Shown here: piece by piece, positions 8,107-17,420 of the stretch
Layout of the letters: every line of letters starts with the position of its first letter
Numbering within the stretch: the first letter of the stretch is position 1
Origin: Clostridiaceae bacterium
GTDB lineage: Bacteria; Bacillota; Clostridia; Saccharofermentanales; Saccharofermentanaceae
Assembly: GCA_012523365.1 (NCBI GenBank)
Contig: JAAYIQ010000126.1
Span: forward strand, 1-35,064
Length of the DNA: 35,064 nucleotides
Direction: 5' to 3'
Notes under the pieces: generated by a model
What the model was told of the DNA's origin: nothing
Database searches by the model: none
Seen by the model: only the letters and a program-made list of their open reading frames with translations
Translations under genes and position numbers: made by a program

Positions 8107-10578
8107 TTATGATGTTTCTTCTCGCTCCTTAAGTTCAAACGTATACTTCTCACCATCGTGGCCGATTTGTATCTCGCAGACATGATCGAGTTTCGATGTG
8201 AGGAACATATCCGATAACGGATCCTCCAGACGACGCTGGATTGTCTTGCGAAGAGGCCTGGCACCGTATTTCACGTCATAACCCTCCTCAGCGAGGGCGT
8301 CTTTTGCCTTCTCGGAAACGAGAAGGGTTATGTGTTTCTCCTCCATTTGAGCCGAGAGTTCACGGAGCATCAGATCGACAATCTTACGGATCTCTTCCTT
8401 GGTCAGTTCGTGGAACACGATAATCTCATCGACGCGGTTCAAGAATTCCGGACGGAACATATCCTTAAGCACCGTTTGAACCCGGCTCTCCATCGCAACA
8501 TGACCTTCGGAGCCGAACCCGAAACCGTTGGACTTCAATGTGGTCCCGGCATTAGAGGTCATGACCAGGATGGTGTTTTCAAAATTAATCAATCGACCGT
8601 GGCTGTCCGTCAGTCGTCCGTCATCGAGAATTTGGAGCAATAGATTAAAGACATCGGGATGAGCCTTCTCGATCTCGTCGAAAAGAATGACCGAATACGG
8701 CTTGCGTCGAACACGCTCCGTCAACTGACCTCCGTCATCGTAACCGACATAGCCGGGCGGTGATCCGATCAATTTGCTGACGGTGTGAGCCTCCATGAAC
8801 TCAGACATATCCATGCGGATCAGCGCATCCTCGCGTGCGAACATCGCTTCCGCGACGGCCTTGACCAATTCGGTTTTTCCGACTCCGGTCGGTCCCACAA
8901 AGATAAACGAGGCCGGTTTGTGTTTCTTGCCGAATCCGGAACGATTCCGACGGATTGCACGCGCCAAGGCACTTACCGCATCTTCCTGACCGACGACACG
9001 CATATGCAGACGGTCTTCAAGCTTCATCAGCTTTTCCGATTCCGTTTCCGAAATACGTTTGACCGGTATACCGGTCCACATCTCAATGACCGATGAGATA
9101 TCCTCATGCGATATGATTGTCGGGACCAGCTCGCTTTCCAACGACGCCGACTCCTCCTCCAAACGTAAGAGCTGAGCCTTAGTCTCCGCCTGTTTCTCAT
9201 AAAGGCCTTCCTGCTCGATGATTTGGGGGGCAGATGCCTCGATTTTCTGTTCAATCTCCGTTAGGAGCTTCTGTTTCTCCGCTGTCTCTTTAGCCAACGA
9301 CTTTAGTTTGACCAAGCGCACCTCGCGCAGATTCGCTCTGGATCCGGACTCATCAAGCAAGTCGATCGCTTTGTCCGGAAGAAAACGATCCATGATGTAG
9401 CGTGCGGACGCCCGGACAGCATATTCAATCACTTCATCAGAATATGACACATGGTGGTGCTTCTCGTAATAGTCGCGGATGCCCTTAAGGATCTCAATAC
9501 TCTCCTCGACGCTCGGTTCCTCGACGATCACCTTCTGGAAACGGCGTTCGAGGGCGGAATCCTTCTCAATAAAGCGACGATACTCATCCAGAGTTGTCGA
9601 ACCGATCACGCGAATTTCACCTTTGGCCAATGCGGGCTTCAGAATGTTCGCCGCGTTCATTGCGCCTTCGGCATCTCCGGCACCCATGATATTGTGAAGT
9701 TCATCGATAACTAAAATGATATTCTCGCTCTTTCTCGCGTCATCGACAACACCCTTCATCCGGCTCTCAAATTGGCCGCGAAACTGCGTCCCCGCAACCA
9801 TCGCAGTCATGTCAAGAAGATAAACCGACATATCCAGAAGCTTCGCGGGAACCTGACCCGCAGCAATGCGGACCGCAAGTCCTTCGGCAATTGCCGTCTT
9901 CCCGACTCCCGGCGCGCCGAGTATAGCGGGATTATTCTTTGATCGGCGGTTCAAGATCTGAATCACACGCTCCAATTCCTTCTCGCGTCCGATAATTCTG
10001 TCGATCTTGCCTTCCCGGGCCTTCAGAGTAAGGTTGGTACCGAACTGGTCCAGGAATCTCAGTTTGGGCTCTCTTCTTCGTTCTCCGGTTCTGCGGGGTC
10101 CGGTTTCTCCGGCATCCGCCTTCTTATCCCCTCCGGGCATACCGTCCGAGGAATCTTCCGCGGCTTCGTCAGTGATTGCTTCATCACTCATGTCAAAGGC
10201 ACCGCCGAGGTCCTGATTCCCGATCTCAAGAAAACCGAGATCGGAGCTCTGCGGATCCTCTTCATCTTCGTCCTGAAACTCCTCATCTCCGTCAATCAGA
10301 TCATTCTCCGGAAGGAGGTTCTCCGAATTAAGAAGCATCTTGAAGATGTCCTCGGGCTGAGTCCCTTCGACACCGGTCATCAGGTTGTTGAGCCGATCGG
10401 ACACCCGATCAATATTCTTCTCATTGATTCCGGACTTGGCAAACATCTCGTCGATGCCTCCGATTCCGGTCTGATAAGCGCACTTCAGGCACAGCCCTTC
10501 GCTGATGCGACGACCATTCTCAATGCGTGTCGTAAAAACCACGGCAACGTTCTTTTTGCAGATTATGCATTTTGTCAT
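8107..10578 (-). CDS. ClpE-like AAA+ unfoldase with N-terminal zinc finger
   Basis: A Hsp100 ATPase of 823 residues that would unfold proteins for the ClpP protease. The N-terminus has a four-Cys zinc finger (CIICKK at 4-9, CLKC at 30-33) in place of Clp_N repeats, as in ClpE. An unusually acidic, low-complexity linker (about 95-165) follows. The first AAA domain has Walker A GAPGVGKT (221-228) and [12 protein letters not shown]; the second has GPTGVGKTE and the ClpB/C-type C-terminal domain. A middle coiled segment lies between them. The loop [10 protein letters not shown] could serve as the ClpP-binding tripeptide (FGF), which is inference. It is longer than B. subtilis ClpE (about 700), mainly through the linker. 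The ATG directly abuts the uvrA stop codon, so it is translated from the uvrA message. I see no CtsR operator at the start. It could also be annotated clpC. Confidence 0.9.
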   Translation of the reverse strand: MTKCIICKKNVAVVFTTRIENGRRISEGLCLKCAYQTGIGGIDEMFAKSGINEKNIDRVSDRLNNLMTGVEGTQPEDIFKMLLNSENLLPENDLIDGDEEFQDEDEEDPQSSDLGFLEIGNQDLGGAFDMSDEAITDEAAEDSSDGMPGGDKKADAGETGPRRTGERRREPKLRFLDQFGTNLTLKAREGKIDRIIGREKELERVIQILNRRSKNNPAILGAPGVGKTAIAEGLAVRIAAGQVPAKLLDMSVYLLDMTAMVAGTQFRGQFESRMKGVVDDARKSENIILVIDELHNIMGAGDAEGAMNAANILKPALAKGEIRVIGSTTLDEYRRFIEKDSALERRFQKVIVEEPSVEESIEILKGIRDYYEKHHHVSYSDEVIEYAVRASARYIMDRFLPDKAIDLLDESGSRANLREVRLVKLKSLAKETAEKQKLLTEIEQKIEASAPQIIEQEGLYEKQAETKAQLLRLEEESASLESELVPTIISHEDISSVIEMWTGIPVKRISETESEKLMKLEDRLHMRVVGQEDAVSALARAIRRNRSGFGKKHKPASFIFVGPTGVGKTELVKAVAEAMFAREDALIRMDMSEFMEAHTVSKLIGSPPGYVGYDDGGQLTERVRRKPYSVILFDEIEKAHPDVFNLLLQILDDGRLTDSHGRLINFENTILVMTSNAGTTLKSNGFGFGSEGHVAMESRVQTVLKDMFRPEFLNRVDEIIVFHELTKEEIRKIVDLMLRELSAQMEEKHITLLVSEKAKDALAEEGYDVKYGARPLRKTIQRRLEDPLSDMFLTSKLDHVCEIQIGHDGEKYTFELKEREETS

Positions 10579-13500
10579 TTATTTGTCCTTTGTCTCTCTT
10601 CCGACTTTTCTTCTTCGGGGCTTGACCGACGTTTGAATCTCGAGGAGATCCCTGTCGACCTCTGCTTTGAATTTTAGTGTATCCACCTCATGAAGGGGCC
10701 CGAAATTACGGGCCTTTTCCAGAAGCGGGGCCAGATACTGTCCGGTATATGATGTGGGGTGGTTCGCGACCTCTTCCGGAGTACCGGATGCGACAACGGT
10801 TCCACCCTTGTCCCCTCCCTCCGGGCCTAGATCAATTATATAATCGGCCGTCTTAATGACGTCGAGATTGTGTTCGATTACCAAAACAGTATTACCATTT
10901 TCGGTCAGTCTCTGCAAAATGTCAACAAGCTTATGAACATCGGCAATGTGAAGACCGGTCGTCGGTTCGTCCAGAATATAAAAGGTACGCCCGGTGCTCC
11001 TTTTCGATAATTCGGTTGCCAGCTTGACGCGCTGAGCTTCTCCGCCCGACAGTTGAGTAGAGGGTTGTCCCAAACGAATATAACCCATCCCGACGTCCGC
11101 GAGAGTCTCCAGTTTTCTTCTGATCCTCGGGATGCTCGAAAAGAAGCTAAGCGCCTCATCGACCGTCATCTCCAGAACATCCGCGATGCTCTTGCCTTTG
11201 TACTTCACTTCCAGCGTTTCGCGGTTATAGCGTTTTCCCTTACAGACATCACACGTTACATATACGTCCGGCAAAAAATGCATCTCGATTCGATTGACTC
11301 CATCGCCACCGCAAGCCTCACAACGACCGCCTTTGACGTTGAAACTGAATCGCCCTTTGAGGAAACCCCGTGCCCTCGCGTCCCGGCTTCCCGCGAAAAG
11401 ATCACGGATTAAGTCAAAGCATCCCGTGTATGTCGCCGGGTTGGATCTGGGCGTCCTGCCGATCGGAGACTGGTCGATCGCAATGACCTTGTCCAAGTAT
11501 TCAAGTCCTTCCATGGAGTCAAACGAGCCGAACTGGCGTTTCGCTCCGTTGAGGTCCGCGGCTAATTTCTTAAGGATAATTCCGTTAACCAGAGAACTCT
11601 TGCCCGAACCGGAAACGCCGGTCACACATGTCATGAGTCCAAGCGGAATCCGGACACTGATTTCACGCAAATTGTTCTCCCTCGCATTATTGACGGACAG
11701 ATAATGACCGTTCGGGCGTCTGCGATTCAGCGGGATCGGAATATATTTCTTGCCGCTCATGTATTGTCCGGTGATCGAACGTTCCGCATTCATGATGTCA
11801 CTGATCGAACCGATCGCGATTAATTCCCCGCCGTGTTCTCCCGCTCCGGGGCCCAAGTCGATCACGCAATCCGCTTCACGCATGGTTTCCTCGTCGTGTT
11901 CAACTACGAGTACCGTATTTCCCAGATCGCGAAGTCGCTTCAGCGTACGAAGAAGTTTGGCATTATCACGTTGGTGGAGTCCGATCGACGGTTCATCAAG
12001 AATATAGAGAACCCCCATCAATCCCGAACCGATCTGTGTCGCAAGGCGAATCCTCTGGGACTCGCCGCCGGACAACGTCGCGGAGGCGCGGCTCAGTGAA
12101 AGGTAATCGAGGCCGACATCCAAAAGGAACCCGAGGCGAGAGCGTATTTCTTTGATGATCGGTTCCGCAATCGAATGATTTCTCTCCGAAAAAACCAGGT
12201 TATCGAGTACTTTGAGGCACTTCCGGATCGGAAGACAGGTCAGCTCATATATGTTATAGTCACCGACGGTCACCGACAAGCTTCTCTTGTTTAATCTGGC
12301 TCCGCCGCATGAAGGGCACGGATGAATGTTCATAAATTGCTCGTAATATTCCTTCATATCCTCCGACCCGGTCTCCCGATACCTTCGTTCCAGGCTCGGG
12401 ACAATGCCCTGCCAACTTGACCGGTACTCGGCACCACGGGAATATTTGCTGTTCCTCGTATCGATTTGAAGAACCTCACCGTCGTTTCCGAAAAGGATGA
12501 GATCGCGAATCCCTTGAGACAAATCTTTCCAGGGAACGTCGAGCGAAAACGAGTATTTCTTGGAAAGAGCGAGGATGAACGCGCGGCCCCAGCTGCTGTC
12601 GTCGTCCATGTTCCATCCCCCGGTTCGGATCGCGCCCTCGTTGATCGATTTATCCGGATCCGTAACACAAAGCAGGGGATCCACAAATGAGTGCGAACCG
12701 ATCCCCGAACAATCCGGACAAGCTCCGAACGGATTATTAAAGGAAAACATTCTCGGGTTGAGTTCTTCAAACCCGATCCCGCAATCCGGACACGAGTACT
12801 TCTGCGAGAACAGGAGCTCCTCTTCCTTATAAATGACATCGCCAAACTCATTCTCGTCCTCGGGAATCTGGATCGAGACCCGAAGCAGACCGTCCGATAC
12901 CGCTACCGTACTTTCCACCGAATCCCCGAGTCGTCCTTGGATATCCCGGCGAATAATTACGCGGTCAACGACCACTTCGATCGAATGTTTCTTGTTCTTA
13001 TCAAGGACGATGTCCTCATCCAGCTCAAACATCTCCCCGTCCACGCGAATTCGAGCGTATCCCGCCTTGCGCAATTCCTCAAAAAGCTTCGCGTACTCAC
13101 CCTTCCTGCCCCGGACGACCGGGGCCATCAGAACCGCCCGTGTCCCCTCCGGATACTTGAGCAATGTATCGACGATTTGATCGACGGATTGAGAACTGAT
13201 TTCCTTTCCGCACTCAGGGCAATGCGGTGTTCCGACTCGCGCATATAACAGTCTGAGATAATCGTAAATCTCGGTGACGGTTCCTACCGTCGATCGCGGA
13301 TTCTTGCTCGTTGTCTTCTGATCGATGGAGATGGCGGGAGAAAGTCCGTCGATCCGGTCGATATCCGGCTTCTCCATCTGACCGAGAAACTGACGTGCGT
13401 AGGAGGAAAGAGATTCCACGTAACGACGCTGTCCCTCGGCATAAATCGTGTCGAAAGCCAGAGATGATTTCCCGGAGCCCGAGAGGCCCGTCAGAACAAC

Positions 13501-13581
13501 GAGTTTCTCTCTGGGTATATCAACATCGATATTCTTAAGATTGTGTTCCCGTGCGCCTCGTATTTCAATAAATTCTATCAT
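10579..13581 (-). CDS. uvrA: Excinuclease ABC subunit A
   Basis: UvrA is the damage-recognition ATPase of nucleotide excision repair; a dimer with UvrB scans DNA in the cytosol. The product has both ABC modules: Walker [13 protein letters not shown] near residue 32 and [11 protein letters not shown] near 640; signatures [12 protein letters not shown] and [12 protein letters not shown]. Two zinc modules are intact: CPDCGIGF...CPDC around 265-290 and CEACGGDG...CDVC around 740-765. At 1000 residues it exceeds the usual 940-950, mostly through a charged C-terminal tail after TGQYLAPLL. The start [17 protein letters not shown] is canonical, although the GAGGATG site is a little far away. It is followed without a gap by the ClpE-like gene. 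A TTGCCG/TATGAT promoter and a candidate LexA box lie upstream. Confidence 0.98.
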   Translation of the reverse strand: MIEFIEIRGAREHNLKNIDVDIPREKLVVLTGLSGSGKSSLAFDTIYAEGQRRYVESLSSYARQFLGQMEKPDIDRIDGLSPAISIDQKTTSKNPRSTVGTVTEIYDYLRLLYARVGTPHCPECGKEISSQSVDQIVDTLLKYPEGTRAVLMAPVVRGRKGEYAKLFEELRKAGYARIRVDGEMFELDEDIVLDKNKKHSIEVVVDRVIIRRDIQGRLGDSVESTVAVSDGLLRVSIQIPEDENEFGDVIYKEEELLFSQKYSCPDCGIGFEELNPRMFSFNNPFGACPDCSGIGSHSFVDPLLCVTDPDKSINEGAIRTGGWNMDDDSSWGRAFILALSKKYSFSLDVPWKDLSQGIRDLILFGNDGEVLQIDTRNSKYSRGAEYRSSWQGIVPSLERRYRETGSEDMKEYYEQFMNIHPCPSCGGARLNKRSLSVTVGDYNIYELTCLPIRKCLKVLDNLVFSERNHSIAEPIIKEIRSRLGFLLDVGLDYLSLSRASATLSGGESQRIRLATQIGSGLMGVLYILDEPSIGLHQRDNAKLLRTLKRLRDLGNTVLVVEHDEETMREADCVIDLGPGAGEHGGELIAIGSISDIMNAERSITGQYMSGKKYIPIPLNRRRPNGHYLSVNNARENNLREISVRIPLGLMTCVTGVSGSGKSSLVNGIILKKLAADLNGAKRQFGSFDSMEGLEYLDKVIAIDQSPIGRTPRSNPATYTGCFDLIRDLFAGSRDARARGFLKGRFSFNVKGGRCEACGGDGVNRIEMHFLPDVYVTCDVCKGKRYNRETLEVKYKGKSIADVLEMTVDEALSFFSSIPRIRRKLETLADVGMGYIRLGQPSTQLSGGEAQRVKLATELSKRSTGRTFYILDEPTTGLHIADVHKLVDILQRLTENGNTVLVIEHNLDVIKTADYIIDLGPEGGDKGGTVVASGTPEEVANHPTSYTGQYLAPLLEKARNFGPLHEVDTLKFKAEVDRDLLEIQTSVKPRRRKVGRETKDK

Positions 13582-13605
13582 TCGGTCAACATCCTCAACT
13601 AAATC

Positions 13606-13619
13606 CGAATATATGTTCT
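13606..13619. promoter_or_regulatory. Candidate LexA (SOS) box upstream of uvrA
   Basis: CGAATATATGTTCT differs from the Gram-positive LexA/DinR consensus CGAACRNRYGTTYC at two of 14 positions. It lies between the predicted uvrA transcription start and the ATG, where a bound repressor would block transcription. uvrA belongs to the LexA regulon in several bacteria, which fits, but the call rests on sequence match alone. Confidence 0.5.
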
Positions 13620-13637
13620 TTTCTATGAAACCAGTTT

Positions 13638-13666
13638 ATCATATATCCGGCATCCAAATACGGCAA
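13638..13666 (-). promoter_or_regulatory. uvrA promoter
   Basis: Minus-strand -35 TTGCCG (13661-13666) and -10 TATGAT (13638-13643) with a 17-nt spacer, four to five of six matches each. Transcription would start near 13631, about 50 nt before the uvrA start codon and just upstream of the candidate LexA box. Confidence 0.6.
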
Positions 13667-13709
13667 GCTTGCGGCAAGCACAAAATTAACAATTTGTTCG
13701 ACTTATATC

Positions 13710-13739
13710 TTGCCTTATCGATTGTTCCTGTGTTATCAT
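13710..13739 (+). promoter_or_regulatory. Promoter of tRNA-Glu
   Basis: -35 TTGCCT (13710-13715) and -10 TATCAT (13734-13739), 18 nt apart, with the tRNA starting 21 nt after the -10. It diverges from the uvrA promoter. Confidence 0.5.
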
Positions 13740-13760
13740 TCCATTTGCGTTCATCATAAC

Positions 13761-13835
13761 GGCCCTATGGTCAAGCGGTTAAGACACCGCCCTCTCAAGG
13801 CGGAATCAGGAGTTCGATTCTCCTTAGGGTCACCA
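13761..13835 (+). tRNA. tRNA-Glu (anticodon CTC)
   Basis: Acceptor GGCCCTA pairs with TAGGGTC (one G-U pair), followed by discriminator A and encoded CCA. The anticodon stem CCGCC/GGCGG encloses CTCTCAA, giving anticodon CTC, and the T loop reads GTTCGATTC. It is a single plus-strand gene with its own promoter and terminator. Confidence 0.95.
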
Positions 13836-13842
13836 GCGCAAG

Positions 13843-13867
13843 CATCCGCGACAGCGGATGTTTTTTT
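13843..13867 (+). terminator. Rho-independent terminator of tRNA-Glu
   Basis: Stem CATCCGC/GCGGATG around a GACA loop, followed directly by seven T residues. It begins 7 nt after the CCA end. Confidence 0.92.
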
Positions 13868-13871
13868 GCGT

Positions 13872-13899
13872 AAAAAACGCCGCGATGTGCTCGCGGCGT
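13872..13899 (-). terminator. Rho-independent terminator of the aconitase-citrate synthase operon
   Basis: On the minus strand, ACGCCGCGA / TCGCGGCGT form a 9-bp GC-rich stem with a 5-nt loop, followed by TTTTTT. It sits 24 nt after the citrate synthase stop codon and back to back with the tRNA-Glu terminator. Confidence 0.92.
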
Positions 13900-13923
13900 C
13901 AGAATTCAATTCCTTGATGTGCT

Positions 13924-15294
13924 CTAGACCTCGCCTCTGGACTCGACCGGAACATACCTTCTTCTCTTCTGAACACATTTATATGCGGGACGCATAATTC
14001 TGCCGCCCGATACCAATTCCTCGATCCGGTGAGCACTCCAGCCGGCGATTCGTGCACACGCGAAAATCGGTGTAAACAGCTCCGGCGGTATCTTGAGCAT
14101 CGAATAGATAAACCCCGCATAGAAATCAACGTTCGCACTTACGATCTTATCGTTCTTCTTCACCCGCGAGAATACCTCCGGAGCCAAGCGCTCCGTGAGT
14201 GTATAAAGTTCGTATTCGTCCTCTCTGCCCGCCTCGAAGGCAAGCATCCTCGCATAATCGCGAAGAAGTTTCGTACGCGGGTCGGAAACGGTATAGACGG
14301 CATGTCCTATGCCGTAAATCAGGCCGGACCGATCGTATGCTTCCTTGTTGAGTATCTTAGTCAGATATCCGCAAATCTCCATCTCGTTCCGCCAGTTTTT
14401 GACCTCGCCCTTCAGCTCTTGCATCATCGCATATGCCTTGTTGCTGGCTCCGCCGTGCTGAGGGCCCTTGAGTGAGCCGATTGCCGCAGCGATCACTGAA
14501 TAGGTATCCGATCCGGATGACGAGACGCAATGTGTCACAAAAGAAGAATTGTTACCGCCTCCGTGCTCGGCATGCAGAACCAACGCCAAATCGAGGATCC
14601 TTGCCTCGAGTTCGGAGAAAAGCCCGTCCGGACGAATCATATGAAGAATATTCTGTGCCGTGTTGTATTCGGGAAGCGGAGCGTGTAAGAACAAACTCTC
14701 CTTGTCAACATAATGTCGTCTGGCCATATAAGCATAAGCGGTCAGCACCGGAAAACGCGCAATCAGTTCGATGCATTGCCGCAGCACGTTTCGAATGTCA
14801 ATCGAATCGGCGTCATCGTCATACGGATACAGGGCCAACACAGAACGCGCCAGTTTGTTCATGATATCCGGACTCGGAGCCTTAAGGATCATGTCCTCCG
14901 TGAATCCCGAAGGTAACGGCCGCAGTTCCGCCAGAAGTTTCTCGAAATTCTCCTGTTCTCCTGTCGTCGGCAATTCACCGAAAAGGAGAAGGTACGCGGT
15001 TTCTTCAAATCCGAATCTCTTTTTCTCGAAAAACCCGCTCACGAGATCCGAAATTTCGATTCCCTGATAAAAAAGACGCCCTTCGATCGGAACACGCTCT
15101 ACATCGTCGACGATGTAAGACATCACCTCGCCGACCTCTGTGAGCCCGACCAAAACACCTGTTCCGTCGGCATTTCTCAGTCCGCGCTTAACATTATAGC
15201 GTTCATAAAGAGCAGGATCTATTTTCGATTTCTCCGTCGCCTTAGCGGCCAGATCCTCGATTATGTTCATCTTTTCACGTGATATCTTGCTCAT
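13924..15294 (-). CDS. Citrate synthase
   Basis: Condenses oxaloacetate with acetyl-CoA to citrate, the entry to the oxidative branch that leads to 2-oxoglutarate and glutamate. The product is 456 residues, in the range of the longer clostridial citrate synthases that carry an N-terminal extension. Landmarks are RLFYQGIEISDLV, the catalytic His region LALVLHAEHGGGNNSSF, the GSLKGPQHGGASNKAYAM block, and GIGHAVYTVSDPRTKLL with the active-site His. I chose ATG 15294 over the track's 15312 because AGGAGGAG lies 6 nt before it. It follows aconitase by 31 nt, so the two form an operon with a strong terminator after citrate synthase. No isocitrate dehydrogenase is in the window. A 2-methylcitrate synthase role cannot be excluded, but the aconitase neighbour favours citrate. 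Confidence 0.95.
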   Translation of the reverse strand: MSKISREKMNIIEDLAAKATEKSKIDPALYERYNVKRGLRNADGTGVLVGLTEVGEVMSYIVDDVERVPIEGRLFYQGIEISDLVSGFFEKKRFGFEETAYLLLFGELPTTGEQENFEKLLAELRPLPSGFTEDMILKAPSPDIMNKLARSVLALYPYDDDADSIDIRNVLRQCIELIARFPVLTAYAYMARRHYVDKESLFLHAPLPEYNTAQNILHMIRPDGLFSELEARILDLALVLHAEHGGGNNSSFVTHCVSSSGSDTYSVIAAAIGSLKGPQHGGASNKAYAMMQELKGEVKNWRNEMEICGYLTKILNKEAYDRSGLIYGIGHAVYTVSDPRTKLLRDYARMLAFEAGREDEYELYTLTERLAPEVFSRVKKNDKIVSANVDFYAGFIYSMLKIPPELFTPIFACARIAGWSAHRIEELVSGGRIMRPAYKCVQKRRRYVPVESRGEV

Positions 15295-15325
15295 CCAATC
15301 TCCTCCTGTCAATCAATCCCGGAGA

Positions 15326-17272
15326 TCATTGACCTTCTCCGGCTGTCTGACGGGTATAATTCAAAAGTCCGCCGGCCAACAATATATCCGCTTGTCTTTC
15401 GGAAATCCCACAGTTCATCTCAATATCAAACCCGCGGGTCTTGTCCGTAACTATAACGGTCGATCCTTCCGCGGCGCCCCGGATCTGATGCCGAACATCT
15501 TGAATCACGATATCATCAAGTACGGATATTTTATCATAATCGGAGGCATTTACAAACGTAAGCGGAATGATTCCGTTATTGATCAGATTGGCCATGTGTA
15601 TTCGGGCAAACGAAATCGCGAAAACTCCCTTGACCCCAAGCTGAAGAGGTGCGAGCGCCGCGTGCTCACGGCTTGACCCCTGCCCGTAATTCGCTCCCCC
15701 GATAATGAAACCTCCGCCGTGCTCTTTGGCCTTCTCCGGAAACGTCGGATCGGACGGAGTCAGGCAGAAGTCGGCCAGATATGGAATATTGGAGCGAAAA
15801 GGAAGCAGTTTTGAGTTCGACGGCATGATGTGATCGGTTGTAATATTATCCTCAAGTTTTACCAATGCTTTCCCTCCGATCCCCTCAGACAACTTCGTGT
15901 TGAGCGGAAAAGGCTTGATATTCGGACCGCGCACCACCTCGACTTCCGTCGAATCCTCTGGGGGAATAATCACGAGATTGTCATTGATCTTGAATTGCTC
16001 CGGCATCGTTACCACCGGCGGAGAGCCGAAATCGTCAGGATCCGTCACAACACCGTAAATCGCCGCGATCGCCGCGATTTCCGGACTGACCAAATAAACC
16101 TGCGCGGAAGCGGTTCCGGAGCGGGCGTAAAAATTCCGGTTATTTGTTCGAAGTGAAACCGCGTCGGTCTTGGGTGATTGCCCCATTCCGATACAAGGTC
16201 CGCAAGAACACTCCAGGATGCGCGCACCCGCGGCGATCATATCCGCCAGAGCCCCTTGCTCTGCCATCATGTTAAACACTTGCTTTGAACCGGGCGAGAT
16301 CACCAAAGACACGTCCGGATGGATGGTTTGACCTTTAAGTATAGCCGCGACCTTCAGCATGTCGTGAAGCGAAGAGTTGGTGCAGGAACCGATACAGACC
16401 TGATCGACCTTGAGCCCTGCAATCTCGGTAACCGGCACAACGTTATCGGGCATATGCGGCTTCGCCACCATCGGCTTAAGTTTCGAGAGATCAATAGAAA
16501 TGACTTCGTCATATACCGCATCCGGGTCTGCCTCCAACGGAACGAAATCATCCGGCCTGCCCTGTGCATCAAGAAAACGCTTTGTCACTTCGTCCGAAGG
16601 AAATATCGACGTTGTAGCACCGAGTTCCGCACCCATGTTGGTGATTGTCGCGCGCTCGGGAACCGAAAGATGGGCAAGTGCATCGCCGGAATATTCAATG
16701 ATCTTGCCGACGCCGCCCTTCACGGTCATGATCCGAAGAACCTCCAAAATGATGTCCTTCGCGGTCGCCCAGGGCGCCAGGCTCCCGGTCAATTCAACCT
16801 TGCACATCCGCGGCATGCTGATATAGTAGGGCCCGCCGCCCATCGCGACGGCGACATCCAACCCACCGGCACCGATCGCGAGCATCCCGATTCCTCCGCA
16901 AGTCGGAGTGTGACTGTCCGAACCGAGCAAGGTCTGGCCGGGAACGCCGAAACGTTCGATATGAACCTGATGACAAACGCCGTTTCCGGGTCTTGAGAAA
17001 CGGATCCCGTACTTGGCGGCGACCGTCTGAATATACTTGTGATCATCGGCGTTCTCGAATCCGGACTGAAGCATATTATGGTCTATATATGCGACTGACA
17101 GTTTGGTTTTAACACGCGGAACACCGATCGCCTCGAATTGAAGATACGCCATTGTCCCCGTTGAATCCTGCGTCAGTGTTTGGTCGATGCGGAAGGATAT
17201 CTCGTTGCCCGGCTTCATTTCACCGGAGATGAGATGACCTCTGAGTATTTTTTGAGAAATGGTATTGCCCAT
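15326..17272 (-). CDS. Aconitate hydratase
   Basis: Converts citrate to isocitrate through cis-aconitate, using a [4Fe-4S] cluster. The cluster cysteines are in VCIGSCTNSS and ECSCGPCIGMG. Other landmarks are LLGSDSHTPTCGGIGMLAIG near the N-terminal third and the swivelling C-terminal domain with GGANYGQGSSREHAALAP and FARIHMANLINNGIIPL. At 648 residues it belongs to the shorter, mitochondrial-like clostridial type, not the 890-residue AcnA. The start has a GGAGG site 8 nt upstream. It leads an operon with citrate synthase from a near-consensus promoter. With citrate synthase it supplies 2-oxoglutarate for glutamate, which also feeds the ArgJ pathway nearby; that link is inference. I avoid naming acnA or acnB. 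Confidence 0.95.
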   Translation of the reverse strand: MGNTISQKILRGHLISGEMKPGNEISFRIDQTLTQDSTGTMAYLQFEAIGVPRVKTKLSVAYIDHNMLQSGFENADDHKYIQTVAAKYGIRFSRPGNGVCHQVHIERFGVPGQTLLGSDSHTPTCGGIGMLAIGAGGLDVAVAMGGGPYYISMPRMCKVELTGSLAPWATAKDIILEVLRIMTVKGGVGKIIEYSGDALAHLSVPERATITNMGAELGATTSIFPSDEVTKRFLDAQGRPDDFVPLEADPDAVYDEVISIDLSKLKPMVAKPHMPDNVVPVTEIAGLKVDQVCIGSCTNSSLHDMLKVAAILKGQTIHPDVSLVISPGSKQVFNMMAEQGALADMIAAGARILECSCGPCIGMGQSPKTDAVSLRTNNRNFYARSGTASAQVYLVSPEIAAIAAIYGVVTDPDDFGSPPVVTMPEQFKINDNLVIIPPEDSTEVEVVRGPNIKPFPLNTKLSEGIGGKALVKLEDNITTDHIMPSNSKLLPFRSNIPYLADFCLTPSDPTFPEKAKEHGGGFIIGGANYGQGSSREHAALAPLQLGVKGVFAISFARIHMANLINNGIIPLTFVNASDYDKISVLDDIVIQDVRHQIRGAAEGSTVIVTDKTRGFDIEMNCGISERQADILLAGGLLNYTRQTAGEGQ

Positions 17273-17304
17273 GTCATAATCCTCCGATCGCTTGTTAAGA
17301 TTTA

Positions 17305-17334
17305 ATTATCCTTTACGATCGGCGGTATTGTCAA
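17305..17334 (-). promoter_or_regulatory. Promoter of the aconitase-citrate synthase operon, with an overlapping dyad
   Basis: Minus-strand -35 TTGACA (17329-17334, perfect) and -10 GATAAT (17305-17310), spacer 18 nt. A perfect 7-bp inverted repeat, CCGATCG (17284-17290) and CGATCGG (17316-17322), brackets the -10 and the likely start site, the place for an operator. The regulator is unknown. Confidence 0.7.
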
Positions 17335-17420
17335 TAAAATCGGTTTATGCGAAACGACGAAAACAAAGCGCGGAGGGCACTCATCAATACACTTCCTCTG
17401 ATGAAATCAACACTCTCCGA

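Noticed and set aside
12691-13248. 185-residue plus-strand ORF inside uvrA
   Set aside because: Antisense to the first zinc module and ABC region of uvrA; no independent coding evidence.
13754-13978. Plus- and minus-strand ORFs across tRNA-Glu and two terminators
   Set aside because: They translate tRNA and hairpin sequence; no coding support.
16319-16996. 225-residue plus-strand ORF inside the aconitase gene
   Set aside because: Antisense shadow of a complete aconitase; no ribosome site or domain.
17340-17420. Possible terminator after trkH
   Set aside because: Only weak stems without a T-run on the minus strand, so not reported as a terminator.
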